DNA from: Hyaloscypha bicolor E | Lineage: Eukaryota; Ascomycota; Leotiomycetes; Helotiales; Hyaloscyphaceae | Length of the DNA: 64,000 nt | Assembly: GCF_002865645.1 (NCBI RefSeq) | Contig: NW_020194670.1 | Coordinates: 41,840 to 105,839, forward strand | Direction: 5' to 3' | Shown here: piece after piece, positions 44,501 through 56,726 of the stretch | Position numbering within the stretch: the first letter of the stretch is position 1 | Layout: every line of letters starts with the position of its first letter | Program-made: the position numbers and the translations under genes | Notes under the pieces: generated by a model | Told to the model about the DNA's origin: nothing | What the model saw: the letters and a program-made list of their open reading frames with translations, nothing else | The model's database searches: none

Positions 44501-47500
44501 TATTAGTTAGGCCTTTCTAAAAAACTTTATATTTATAGGCCTTATATCTTATATAAAATATTATAAGTTCTTCTAATTCTAGGTTTATTTAAATCTAATA
44601 AAATACTTATTAAATATCTAGCTTTATATAAATCTTAGCTTAAGCTAGCTATATAAAAATCTTATAAATAAGAAAAAAAGAATTCTTTTATATTAAGTTA
44701 TTTAGCTTATAATAATTAATATAGAATTAGAGAACTTTATTAGCTTTTTTTATAAAGAGAATTAGAAATATAAAAGAGAACTAGCTTAGCTTAATAAAGC
44801 CTTATTAGAGGTTTTTTTTAAGGAAATACTTGATTTCCTATAGCTTATAAATTAATTATTAATAAAATAGGAAATATTCTAGGCTTTCTGGGCTTTTAGA
44901 ATTATTAATCTAAATCTTATAATTATATAATTAATATAGAAATAAAATATTTAATACTTTTTTTAAGAAAATATTTATAAAATTCTTGAATTTCTTTAGT
45001 AAAACTCTTATTAGTTATTATAACTTTATTTTTCTTAGCTATTATTTATCTAAAATAAACTTATTTTCTTATTATAATTCTAGCTTTTTATTAATCTCGA
45101 AAAATAATATTATAAAGAAAAGATTTTTCTTTTTTTATAAATTTATCTAAAAAATAGCTAATAAGATATTTATAATATTAATTATAGGCCTTAATTAGAT
45201 TTTATAGCTTTTCTTTAAATAATATAGTTTTAATATTTTTATTTCTAGCTTAGAAAAAACTTTTATATTTCCTAAAACTACTTATATTTCTTTATAATAT
45301 TAAGCTTAATTCTTTTATTATATATAGCTTTCTAAGCCTAATTCGGGGAAAAAATAAAAGAATTTTCTTTTTATAAGCTAAGGTTTCTAGAACTTATTTA
45401 TAGCTATAGCTTTATTTCTTTTATTTATATTTTCTTAATATTAGTTATCTTTTCTAGGTTTTAAGTTCTTATATATAATAATTAGAATCTTATTTTAACT
45501 TTTTTTTCTAGGCTAATTATCTAATTAGATTAACTTTCTATTCTTATAATTAATTAGAATACTAGTATTTATAAATTATTATTATTCTAAAATTATATTA
45601 TATTTATCTAATTTTATAACTAATATATATATTAGAATCTTTTATTTATTAATTAAAAATATAAGCTTAATATAATAAATAATAAATATAGCTTATTTAT
45701 TATTAAATTCTTTTATATTATAGGATAATACTAATTAAATAGGCTTAATATCTAGAAATTATTTAATTATTTTTATAAACTTAAAATTAATAAAAATATA
45801 TTTATTTATTTTAGTATTAATAAAAAAAGAAGTTTTAATATTTAATTTATTATTAGTAATTATATAAGAAAATATAAATACTTTATTTTCTAATAATTAG
45901 ATTAAATTAACTTCTATTATATTTATATAATATAGCCCTAAAAAAAAAACTTTTTTTAGAAGTTCTTATTTCTTTATTTTATATTTTTAAATAACTTACT
46001 TATAATAAATATTATTAGCTTAGTTACTAAGACTTATTTTATATATTTTATTTTAGGTTCTAGATAGTTTCTAAATATATAACTAAATTTATTATAATTA
46101 TAATATTTAAGATCTAAAAATCCGGGCTTTAGAATAATAGGCTTATTTATTATTAGAATTTTAGAAGCGGGCTTTATATAAGAAATAGTTCCTGAGCTTA
46201 GCTTATTTATGTTTTTATTAGCTTTTTTAAATACCTGGTTTTTTTTAATAATAAGCTCGAATTTATTAATTATTTATAATATAATATTATATAAACTTTA
46301 TAATATAAATAGCCGAATTATTATAATATATAGCTATAGCTTCTTAAAGCTTCTAAATAAGCTTATTATTTAGGTTATTTTTAAGGTTCTATAAATTAAT
46401 ATTTCTATTTATTATATATTTTAGAAATAAAATATAGAATTCCTAAAAAATCTAGTTCTTTTTTATAAATAACTTCTTAAAAACTTACTAAATATTATAC
46501 TTTTTATTCGGGTTATTATATAGCTTCTTTAAATAAATATATAATTCTTTAATAATCTTATATATATATTAATTATTCTAGTTTAAATAAAAGAAAATTA
46601 ATATAAGAATATAATTACTTATATAACTAGAAATATTAATAATTTTAAAATTCTTTATCTAGTAAATATTAGAATTATTATAAAGCTTATTCTTAATCTA
46701 AACTAACTAATTATTAAAAGTAATATTATTCTTAGTTATATTTTTAAAAATAAGAAAGTTAGAGAATTTAATTAAATATTTATTTTCTAAAATAAGAAAA
46801 CTAGTTATTTCTATAAATTATATAATAAGCTTCTTAATAATAGCTTTATTCTTTTATAGGACTTATTTGATTTCTCTTAGCTAATTATAATAATTCTTAT
46901 TATAGACAAGAATATTATATATCTTTAGAATTAGTTTAATAATCTTTTTATATAAAGCTTCTAGATTCTAAAATACCTTTTAGAAATTTGCTTTTAATAA
47001 GGCAAGTCTTTTTTTCTTTCTCGGTTTTCTAAAAGAAAGTATTTTTCTTATTATAAATATTAATAGGATATTTGAATTCTTTAGGAAATTTAATAAAAGA
47101 TTCTAGTTTACTTTCTAGTAATATATTAGTAATATTTTATATTATAGCTTCTTCTAATTTATCTAATTATTTCAGAACTTACTTTCTTATAAATCTTTAT
47201 TTAGTAATAAGATTACTAGCCTATCCATTTAACTAGCTAGTCTAAGGCTTTCTTATCTAATTATTCTAGAGCTTTCTTTTATTCTAATATTAGTTAACTA
47301 GTACGAGAATAGCTATAATATATTATATTTATATTTATTAAAAACTAATTAAGTAAGTATTATTTAAATCTTTTATAAAATTAAGAAATAAATAAACTTT
47401 AAATTATATTATAAATATAAAATCTAGAGCCTAAAAAATATAATTAGACTATTTTTATTTTAATAATTTAAAGCTAAAGAAAAAAAAGAATCTCAAAGAA

Positions 47501-47687
47501 GCCTCGGATTTAAATAATTATAAGCTATATATAAGTCTATATACTAGCTTAAACTCGGGGTTATATATAATAATTAAGTAATTATAAATATCTTATTTAG
47601 ATACTAAATATCTCTTTTAGATATTAGATGTTTTTCTAGCTCTAGTTTAATTTCTATTAGTATTATATATTATAATAATTATAATAA
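41582..47687 (-). mobile_element. Ty3/gypsy LTR retrotransposon, minus strand, RIP-eroded
   Basis: Direct repeats of about 280 bp at about 41582-41870 and 47407-47685 share blocks such as TATAATTAGACTATTT, AAGCCTCGGATTTAAATAA-like sequence and ACTCGGGGTTATATATAAT. On the minus strand near 44340-44490 the reverse-transcriptase core reads KGLTNSSIIY, then YINNIFFNYL, then AYLDNILIYLDNF, that is, the gypsy YLDDILIYS motif with Asp to Asn. Near 46100 a gag zinc-knuckle-like pattern has lost cysteines. Stops are frequent. Boundaries are within about 10 bp. Confidence 0.75.
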
Positions 47688-47820
47688 TATTAATAAGAAA
47701 TTTCTTTTATATAATTTATTTCTTTTATTAGTCTTTTATAAGTAATTTTCTTATAATATATTAATAAAGCTATAATTTAACTAATATTTTTAATAATAAC
47801 TAATAAAATTATATAATTAT

Positions 47821-48106
47821 TAGTTTACTAGTAATATATAATACTATTATATAGGTATAGAAGTACTATTTATATATAGTTAATAAAGTTATTATTATTA
47901 TTTAGAAATAAGAATTATAGTATTATAATATTAATATATAATTCCTAAATCTACTAAGCCTAAAAAGGTCTAGTTTACTAGTTAAGTTACTAATAGAATA
48001 TAAGGTTATATAATTATATCCCGTATCTCATATCTTATTACTTATATCTTATATCCCGTATCTCGTAATTATATATATAATTCCTAAAGAAATAGTTATA
48101 CTAATA
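47821..48106 (-). repeat. 3' LTR of copia copy B
   Basis: Begins TAGTTTACTAG and ends CTAATA on the plus strand. The expected TG/CA termini are now TA/TA, as C to T erosion would give. Matches 53766-54051. Confidence 0.85.
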
Positions 48107-51100
48107 CTAGAAACTTTCTAAAAACGCGAAAAAAATAATATCTCTTTCTAATTATATATAAATTCCCTAATCCGGCCTAGTACTAGATTCCTAAATACTT
48201 TATATATCTATATTACTTCTAAGGGTTTTAGTTATATACTAAAGGCTATAGCCTTTTATATATAACGTTTATTTCTATAATATCTTCCTATCTTATATAT
48301 TTATTTTCTGTCTTATTTATATTTAATTTATTTCTCTATATCTAATTATATAATATTCGTATTAATTAGGTACTTAAGGGTATTTATTAGCTTTAATTTC
48401 GTTATGAAATTAGTAGAATTTAATTCTTTCTTAATCTATTTAACTTCTATAATTTCTTATTATTTATATATCTAGTAAAGATATATTATATTAATTATTA
48501 AATGCTTTTCTCGAATAGTTCCTAATTTAATAAGGTATTTATATAATAACTTCGAATTTATATAAATTACTAATAATAGTTCTATTTCTAGTACTTTATT
48601 AATTATAAATTTAACTAAAGTACCTATATTAAAACCGTAAGCCATACTATAGAGTTCTAAAGCTAGAATACTTCTAGTAACTCTCTTGTATTTAGTAGAG
48701 AACTAGTAAATAATATTAGTATATTTAGTTCCGTTTACTAGAACTAGAATATATCCGATTTGAGAAAAAAGATCTCTATTATTTATAAATAAATCATTTA
48801 TAAAAATAATTAAATATAAGGACTTCTTTACTAGCTTTATAAATCTTAGTTCTCTGGTAGTATTCTTAATTTACTATTAAATGCGCTTATTAAGTACTTT
48901 TATATTAGTTTCTAAGGGTTTAATAGCTTAAGTAGTAATTAATAGACTAATATAATATATATTTCTCTAATATACTAGGTAATATATTAGTCCTTAATAA
49001 AGAGATCTTAATAAATAGTACCTTTACTACTTATAGTAATAATATTCTTTATAGAAATAATTCAGAGGTTTTTATACTAGTATTCCTATATAAGAGTAAT
49101 TCTAGTAATATTTATATAAATAATACCTCTATTAAACTTGAGATTATTGTTAATAGTAAGGTATTTATATTTCTTAGCCAAGAACTTAGCCTCCTAGAAC
49201 TTTAGTTATTTTATCTTTATAAAATTATTAGTTCTAATAAATAAAGTATTATTAGTTTAAAGGCTAATAATTTCGAAGAATTACTTATTATAGAAGAGGC
49301 AAGAATCATAAATTAATTATTTTATAGAAAGCTTATTAATATAATAGGAATAGTAAGTCTTAAACTAGTAGTTCCTAGCTTCTAATATATTATATAATAG
49401 TTTTATAACTTTTAGAACCGAATTATTATTTAGATTTAGCTCTCTAGTAAGCTTATAAAATAAGTTAATATAAAAATTATAGTTAAGTAAAGTTATTAAT
49501 TAGATATAAGCTTGCAAGATATTATATAAATATAGTTTTATAGTATTTATTATTATAATAGTAATACTAAGAATAATTCTCTAGCTAATATATTAAATAA
49601 TAAGTAATTATATTAATATTATATATTTCTTATTATTATTATAAGCTTAGATAACTAGTCTTAACTTCTTAAACTCTTTCTTTATACCCTTATTTTTAAT
49701 CTTATTAATAAACCGGAAATTAAAGATATGTATTTTCTTTAATACTTAAAATCTAGAAGTAATCTCAAATATACCCTTTTCTAAGAAACTAGTAATTTTA
49801 ACTTAATAGAAATTCTTATATAAGTTATTATTCTATAGAAATACTATAAAATCAGGGTTCTTATAAAAGTGTTCTTTACTATACTTTAGTGAAATAGTAA
49901 GAGGAATTATACCTATATTACTTTTAGTATTATTATAAAGTTCGGAAATAAGTTTAAGTTCGGGGCTATTAATAATAACCTTAATATCTCTTATATAAAA
50001 GGGCTTTATAAAAATTAAATAAAAGGTAATATTACTATATAATAGAGCTAGTATATAGTTCTCCTTATTAATAGCTACTAGCTTATATAGTTTATCCTAA
50101 TTACTAGGTTAATTAGTATTTTCTTTATATTATATAAGAATATTCGAATTTAAGGGAAGTTTATAAATATTAGTAATACTAGAACTATTTTAGGTATTTA
50201 GGGTATTTGTAATCTAATATCTAGCTCAAAGCTTCTAAATTTCTACTATTACTTTCTTAAGTATTACTAATTACTATAATATAATTAGTAATAGGATATT
50301 ATATTTAGTTATTTGAGATAAAGTACTATAAACTAAAAGAATTAGGATAATACTATTAGGTCTAGCAGAATTATTAATAGCCTTAAAAGCTATTTAGAGT
50401 ATAATATTCTTATTAATTCTATTAATTTTAGCTATAATAATAAGATAAGTATATTAAATCGAGCTATAATAGTATTTTATAATTCTAATAAAATTATAAG
50501 CTTTTATAGAAATAATTTTAATCTTAGTTCCTATAATATTTATAAGCTAAATAAACTCCTTACTAGTAAACTACTTTCTAGTATTTACTATAATCTAATT
50601 AGGAGGGCCTAAATAGGTATTAATTTAATATTACTTTAGGATATCCCAAATATATAATATACTAATATTTTAAAGCTATTAGCCGGCTTAATATCGAGTG
50701 CCTTTATTAATAATATAAAATATAAGCTTACTAGAAATATAGAAAATATTAATAATAATAGAATAATTAAAGCTAATATTATTTCTTAGATTAAACTTAA
50801 ATTATTCTAGTAATTATCCGAATTTCTGGTATTACTTATAGTACTTTATAAGATACTTAAAGGCTTCTATATTAATATTATAGCTTGCTTATTCTAGTAT
50901 ATTTTAAAGCTTACTAATAAATAACTAAAATAATAGTATAAATATTATAATTTGACTTTTATAAGAAAGTAGGAATTATAAGTAAAGAATTCGGAAATAA
51001 AGCTTTATAAAATAATATTCTAAAATAAGAAAAAGTATTTAAAACATTATATTATAGATATAAAGTATTTATTAGAAATAATAAAATAATTAGTAAGATT

Positions 51101-53765
51101 ATTAAAATAGATTCCTAGCTTATTTATATTAGCTAAACTAAATAAAAATAGAGTTTTTATAGGTATAATATAGAATTATACTTGCCTAATTAGTATTCTT
51201 ACTATTATAAATCTAATAGAAAATATAGATCTAATACTAAACTAGATATTAACTTAATCTTTAGTGATTTTATTAAGTTAGATAGTATTATTAGTTTGCT
51301 ATAAAGCTTAAAATTAGTTAGAACTAGTAATTAAGAATCTAGAGGCTCTAGTATTAATTATAATTCCATAAAAGTAATAAGTATTATATCTTAATATATT
51401 ATTAATTATAAATATCTAGGCGTTTTCTATTTATTTAATAAGCTCTAAAATATGGTTTTTGCCTATTATCTAATATATAAGGGAAAGGGAAATAAGGTTA
51501 TTTATAAGAGTATTAGTTATAGGAATAGTAAGAATAAGGGCTATAAGAGTAACTAGAAAGCTTTTAATAAAAGTAAAGTAAGAATTAGAATAATATTTCT
51601 TTCTTTTATTTATTTCTACTAGTAAGGCTTTAAAAGTATTATTTACTAGTTTGTTCTTATTATTCTTATTATTCTTTTTTTCTTTAAATTTAGTAATATA
51701 TTATATATAAGTATTACTAAAGTATTTATTAAAGTTACGAGTATTTCGGAATCTAAATTAGTAAATATTTCTATTCTTAAATCGAGTCTTTTTAGCCTTT
51801 TATTTCTCTAGTATATATTTCTATAAGTAGTATTTGAGTTTCTTATATATAAAATACGACTTTAGAATATAATTATTATAATTACGGGGCTTAAAGTAAT
51901 TATTACAGGTTCTAAAATTATAGCTAGGTTTATATTAATAATTTCCGAATAAATAATAGTTTAGAGGGTTTTGAGAATAATATTATTAATTAGTAAAGTA
52001 GGTTTTAGTAGTAATTTATTACTTTTTTTTATAGGTAGTAATAAATAATTAGAGCTTATTAATAAGCTAGCTAAGATTATTAAGAGAATCCGAAACTATA
52101 TATTAGTATACTAGTAAGCCTTAATAAAAGGTAATAATCTTATTATATAGGAATTCGGTATTTTATAAGGCAGAAATAAGGCCATACTATAATTTATATA
52201 GGTTATTAATTAGTATTTAGATAAGCTCAAATATTATCTTTTTAGGGTTCTTTACTATTATAGTTACTAAGGTAATAGTATTCTATTTATCTAAATTTTA
52301 ATAATAGAAACCGGGGCCTTTAAAGAAACTACGGATATTTATATAGGCCTTTTTATATATATAGCTCGAGAGCTAGTTATTATAAAAGTAGTCTTATACT
52401 AGTTCCTTTAATATAATAGGAAAAGCTCTTACTAGTACCTTTTCTAGAAGCTTTATATATTAGTAGATATTAAGGAAAATAGTAAGTTTATAATTAAAAC
52501 TACTATTAGTTCTATTATATTTCTATATTTTAGAATATATCTTTACTACTTTCCTAATAAGCTTCCTAGTAGAAATAGTAGGTATTAATTAATAGTAGTT
52601 CGGGTTTAGTAATAATACTAGTAATAATAAAAATAAAAGTAATAAATATCCTTAATTTAAAGGAAATAGATAAATAGCTTAATTTCTTAACTAAGATTAT
52701 CTAGTTCTCTTATATCTAGTTCTATCTAAAATAAAATAAACTAATATAATAGGTCCCTAAAGAAAATCCGTTCTAATTAGATTATTATTAATAATATTAG
52801 CTTTATTTTATATATTCTTTATCTTTTTTTAGGTAAGATTAATAAAGAATTATATAATAGTAAGATTTTTATAGTTCTATTTAATATAAAAACTATTATA
52901 CTAAAGTTAGGCTTAAAGATTTTATATAAGTATATAATTAATTAGATTATATATTATAGTATTAAAGTTTTTAAAGTTATTCTAGAATAAATCCTATAGA
53001 TTATTATTACTTTTCCTATATAAGATATACTAATATATCTTAGTAATTATATATTCCTGAAGTTTAGTCTTTATTATAATTACCGGGTTAATACTATTTT
53101 CTTATTTCTTAATTAGTTTCTTTCTCTTATTAGTATTTATACTAAACCGAGTTTAGGTTCTTTCTAGTATATATATATAGTTTATAGTAAGAGGAATTTA
53201 AAAATAAGATAATTTATAATAGATTTATAAAAAGGATTTAGTAATAAAGGTATTTAGATACCTAATTTAGATATTAGATATCTAGTAAGATATTAAAATA
53301 AATATTTTGTCCTTAAATATTTCGTTTATAACGAGAAATTTAGGAAGTAAAATACTATAATTCCGGAAGAATCTAAAGCTTAAAGAACTCGATTTAATAG
53401 TAAAATCAAAGTAGTAATTAAAGAGCTTTAAGGATATATATAAGGTATATATTCCGGAAAGAAAGTCCTATAAATATAGATATTATATAAGTAGAAAAGA
53501 TAGTTTCTAAAAAAGTAATCTTAAGGCTAAAAGAAGTTAGTTTTAAAGAATAATAGAAGTTAAATAAATAATTAATTAAATAGCTAATTACTTATTAGTT
53601 AGTAAGAGCTAGATATTTTCTTTATAGGCTACTAAATACTTTCGTAAAATTAATAAGTAGTTCCTTTCTTTAATATAGAATAGACTAGATTTGTTTTAGG
53701 TTACTAAATACTTTTAGAACTAATCTAAAATCTTCTCTAATCTATATATATAAACTAATTAGTAT

Positions 53766-54051
53766 TAGTTTACTAGTAATATATAATATTATTATATAGG
53801 TATAAAAGTATTATTTATATATAATTAGTAAAGTTATTATTATTATTTAGAAGTAAGAATTATAGTATTATAATATTAATATATAATCCCTAAATCTATT
53901 AAGCCTAAAGAAGTCTAGTTTACTAGTTAAGTTACTAATAAGATATAAGATTATATAACTATATTTTATATCTCATATCTTATTATTTATATCTCGTATC
54001 CCGTATCCCGTAACTATATATATAACTCTTAAAGAAATAGCTATACTAATA
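53766..54051 (-). repeat. 5' LTR of copia copy B
   Basis: Same length and order as 47821-48106, with substitutions only, mostly C/T and G/A. Confidence 0.85.
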
Positions 54052-54422
54052 ATAATATTATTTTTATTATATTAAAATTAATATTATAAATATAAATACT
54101 ATTTTTATTTATAATTTCGGGAATATTTTCTAATTTATTAATATTAAAGTTATATTATTATTATTTCTAAAACGATTTCTTATTATTATTAGAATTATTA
54201 AAAGACTTTTCTATTTATTATTTTATATATTTTTTATTATAAATATTTTTAATTATATAAACTATTTATTTTTTTATATTTTTTAATTTCTTGAATTTTA
54301 TATTCGGAAATATTATTTTTATTATATTAAAATTATTAGTTATATTTATAAAGTTTATATAATTAAAAATAGTATTTTATATTTTTATATAATAATTTTT
54401 AAAGAAATATATTTTATTTATA
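54052..54422. other. AT-rich spacer
   Basis: No feature recognised. Confidence 0.4.
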
Positions 54423-54501
54423 AGTTTAGGGCCGCTTTACTAAAATTATTACTAGCGGCCCTATATAAGCTCCGGAACTAGTAATAATTTTGCCCTAAAC
54501 T
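54423..54501. repeat. Hairpin repeat, first copy
   Basis: The left arm AGTTTAGGGC + AAAATTATTACTAG is split by a 9-nt insert, CGCTTTACT. The right arm CTAGTAATAATTTT + GCCCTAAACT is exactly complementary. The loop contains CCTATATAAGCTCC. It starts a roughly 230-bp direct repeat also found at 56646. Confidence 0.8.
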
Positions 54502-56645
54502 CGTCCCGAGTAGAATTAGAATAATATCTTCTTAGTAATAAACTTTTTATAAATCTTTAATAAATTATATAAGAAGGAAAATAGCTTATAAATATATAAA
54601 ATTATTTATAAATAAGCTAAAACTATTCTCTTAATTTATATTTAAAATATTTAATAAAATCTAAATTTAAATTATTATTTTAAATTATAATTATAATTAT
54701 ATATAAAAAAAATCTTAATATTTTTAATTATTAATTTTTAATAATATAAATACTTTAAATAAAAACTAAAAAATATTAATTTAAAATATTAATTTAAATA
54801 TATATAAATTATATAAAAAAAGATTTATTAAGTTTTATATAAGTTTTAAATTATTTTAATAATTAATATTTAAAATTAATTAATTATTAAAGATATTAAA
54901 ATAAAAAATCTTAATTTATTATTTATAAATTTACTTTAATTAATATATAAATATTAAATTATAAAAAATAAAATACTAATTTTCTTATATAAAAAGTTAA
55001 AATTATTATTTAATATATAAACTTTTTTAATTTATTTATATATTATTTATTTATTATTAATATATTAAATAATTTAATTTAAATAAAATTAAGGCTAGTT
55101 ATATTAAAGTTATTTAAAGCTTATTTTATAAATAATAATATTATAAATAAAATACTTATATTAATTAATATTTTAAAATTATAAAAGTATTTATAATTAA
55201 AATAAAATAAAATATTTTAATTATTTATTAATTTTTAAAAAAAATATTAAAGAAATTTATATATTTTTTTATATAATAATTATAATTTATATTAATTAAT
55301 ATTTAAGAGCTTTTATTAAAATATTTAACCTTTTGTTTTATATACCGGATCCAATTTGCTTTCTTATTTCGTTCTCGGTATATATTATATATAAAGAACC
55401 GGCCAAAGTTCATAAGAGGCTTTTTTTAATTATAAGAGAAATAGTATTATTCTTATAGGCTCTTTCGGGACTTTTATAGGCTCTCTTAGCTCTCTTACGG
55501 GCCCTCTCAAGCCTTACTAGCTCCTGCAAGCCCCTTACTACCCGTATTTTTACCCGTAACTCCCTCCCAAGCCTTACTCCCGCTTATAAAGCCCTTTCTT
55601 TTCTCCTATAAACTTTCCCAAGCCTTATTCCTACTTGCAGAGCTCTCCCTTTCCTCCCGTAGACTTTCCCAAGTATTACTTTTACTTATAGAGTTTTCCC
55701 TTTCCTCTTGCGAGCTATTCCAAGCCTCACTCTTACCTATAAAGCCCTCTTACAGGCCTATAGAGCTCTCTCTCCCGTTTATTAAGCCCTCCTAGCTCTC
55801 TGCTTCCTATAACCCCCCCTATAGGCCTTCCTAAGCCTCATTCCTATCTATAGAGCTTTCTTTCTCCTTATTCTTATCTATAGAGCTTTCTCTCTCTTCT
55901 TACGGGCCTTCTAAAGCCTTATTCCCACCCGTAAAGCTCTCTTTCTTATTCGTATTCCCTTTTCCCCCTTATAAACCTGCCTACTATATATTCTTCCGCG
56001 GGTTCATATAGCCTACCTATTACTAATACGGGCCCTCGTAATACTTCTTTTCCTTTTAAAAGCTCTTTATCTCCCCTTATATTAGAGTTCTATATTCCCT
56101 TTTTAGCTATTACTCTCGTATTTCTAGTTACTACTTTCTCTTCTCCTTTCCTTATATCCGTACTTGTAATACCTTCTTTACTATTTATTAAACTCATACG
56201 AATTACCGGGCTCGTTTTTCTTATAAAACCGGCTCTCCTTTCCGCTTATAGTATACTACTTATAAACGGGTATGGCATATAATATAAAAAAGAATTTAAT
56301 TCGAATTTTGATCTAGGGGAAAGTTGTAAATAGGCAGGATATGCTTATATATTAAGTAGTAGTCTTCTATATAAGCCAACTATAGGATCTGGCTTTTCTC
56401 TTTATAATATATATATAGGGAATTCGATTTTAAAGAGATAAGAGATTTTAAAGAGATAAGGCGGGTCTAGTACTTATAGTAGTAGTATAAGCGGGCTATT
56501 ATAAGAAGAAAATAGATTAAAAGAAAGTAAGAAGAATATATAAGAATATATAAGCTTTATAGACAGATTTTGGTATTCCTATATAAACCGGTTTATATAA
56601 TAGTATTCATTTTCTATAGAGCTATAATTAATATAATAAGAGACG
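54502..56645. other. AT-rich DNA with a less eroded, pyrimidine-rich patch
   Basis: 54502-55330 is AT-rich without features beyond the tail of the direct repeat. From about 55330 to 56330 the composition turns C/T-rich and holds the 51-bp tandem repeats. No coding frame of note. Confidence 0.5.
55568..55720. repeat. 51-bp tandem repeat, three full units
   Basis: Units 55568-55618, 55619-55669 and 55670-55720 are each exactly 51 bp, all starting CAAG and following the order CCTTACTCC, AAGCCCTTTC, CTCC, ACTTTCC with substitutions. Diverged partial units continue on both sides (about 55500 to 55950). 51 bp equals 17 codons, so a coding repeat origin is possible. Confidence 0.75.
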
Positions 56646-56726
56646 AGTTTAGGGCCACTTTACTAAAATTATTAATTAGTAGCCCTATATAAGCTCCGGG
56701 GCTAATTAATAATTTTGCCCTAAACT
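56646..56726. repeat. Hairpin repeat, second copy
   Basis: Same structure as 54423-54501. Left arm AGTTTAGGGC + AAAATTATTAATTAG with insert CACTTTACT; the right arm CTAATTAATAATTTT + GCCCTAAACT is exactly complementary. Compared with the first copy both arms have changed in matching fashion (AC to AAT, GT to ATT). Confidence 0.8.

Larger units (their letters stand above)
47821..54051 (-). mobile_element. Ty1/copia LTR retrotransposon copy B, 6.2 kb, RIP-eroded
   Basis: 286-bp LTRs at 47821-48106 and 53766-54051 keep a constant 5945-bp offset with no indels. On the minus strand at about 48500-48760 a copia RNase H domain reads almost through: YKRVTRSILALELYSMAYGF, then KVLEIELLLVIYINSKLLY, then LIKLGTIREKHLI, with one stop where Trp is expected. 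A gag zinc knuckle near 51880 reads CNNYFKPRNYNNY, where Cys and His appear changed to Tyr and Asn. Orientation gag (right) to RNase H (left) makes it minus-strand. It is the least eroded copy of its family here. Confidence 0.82.
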
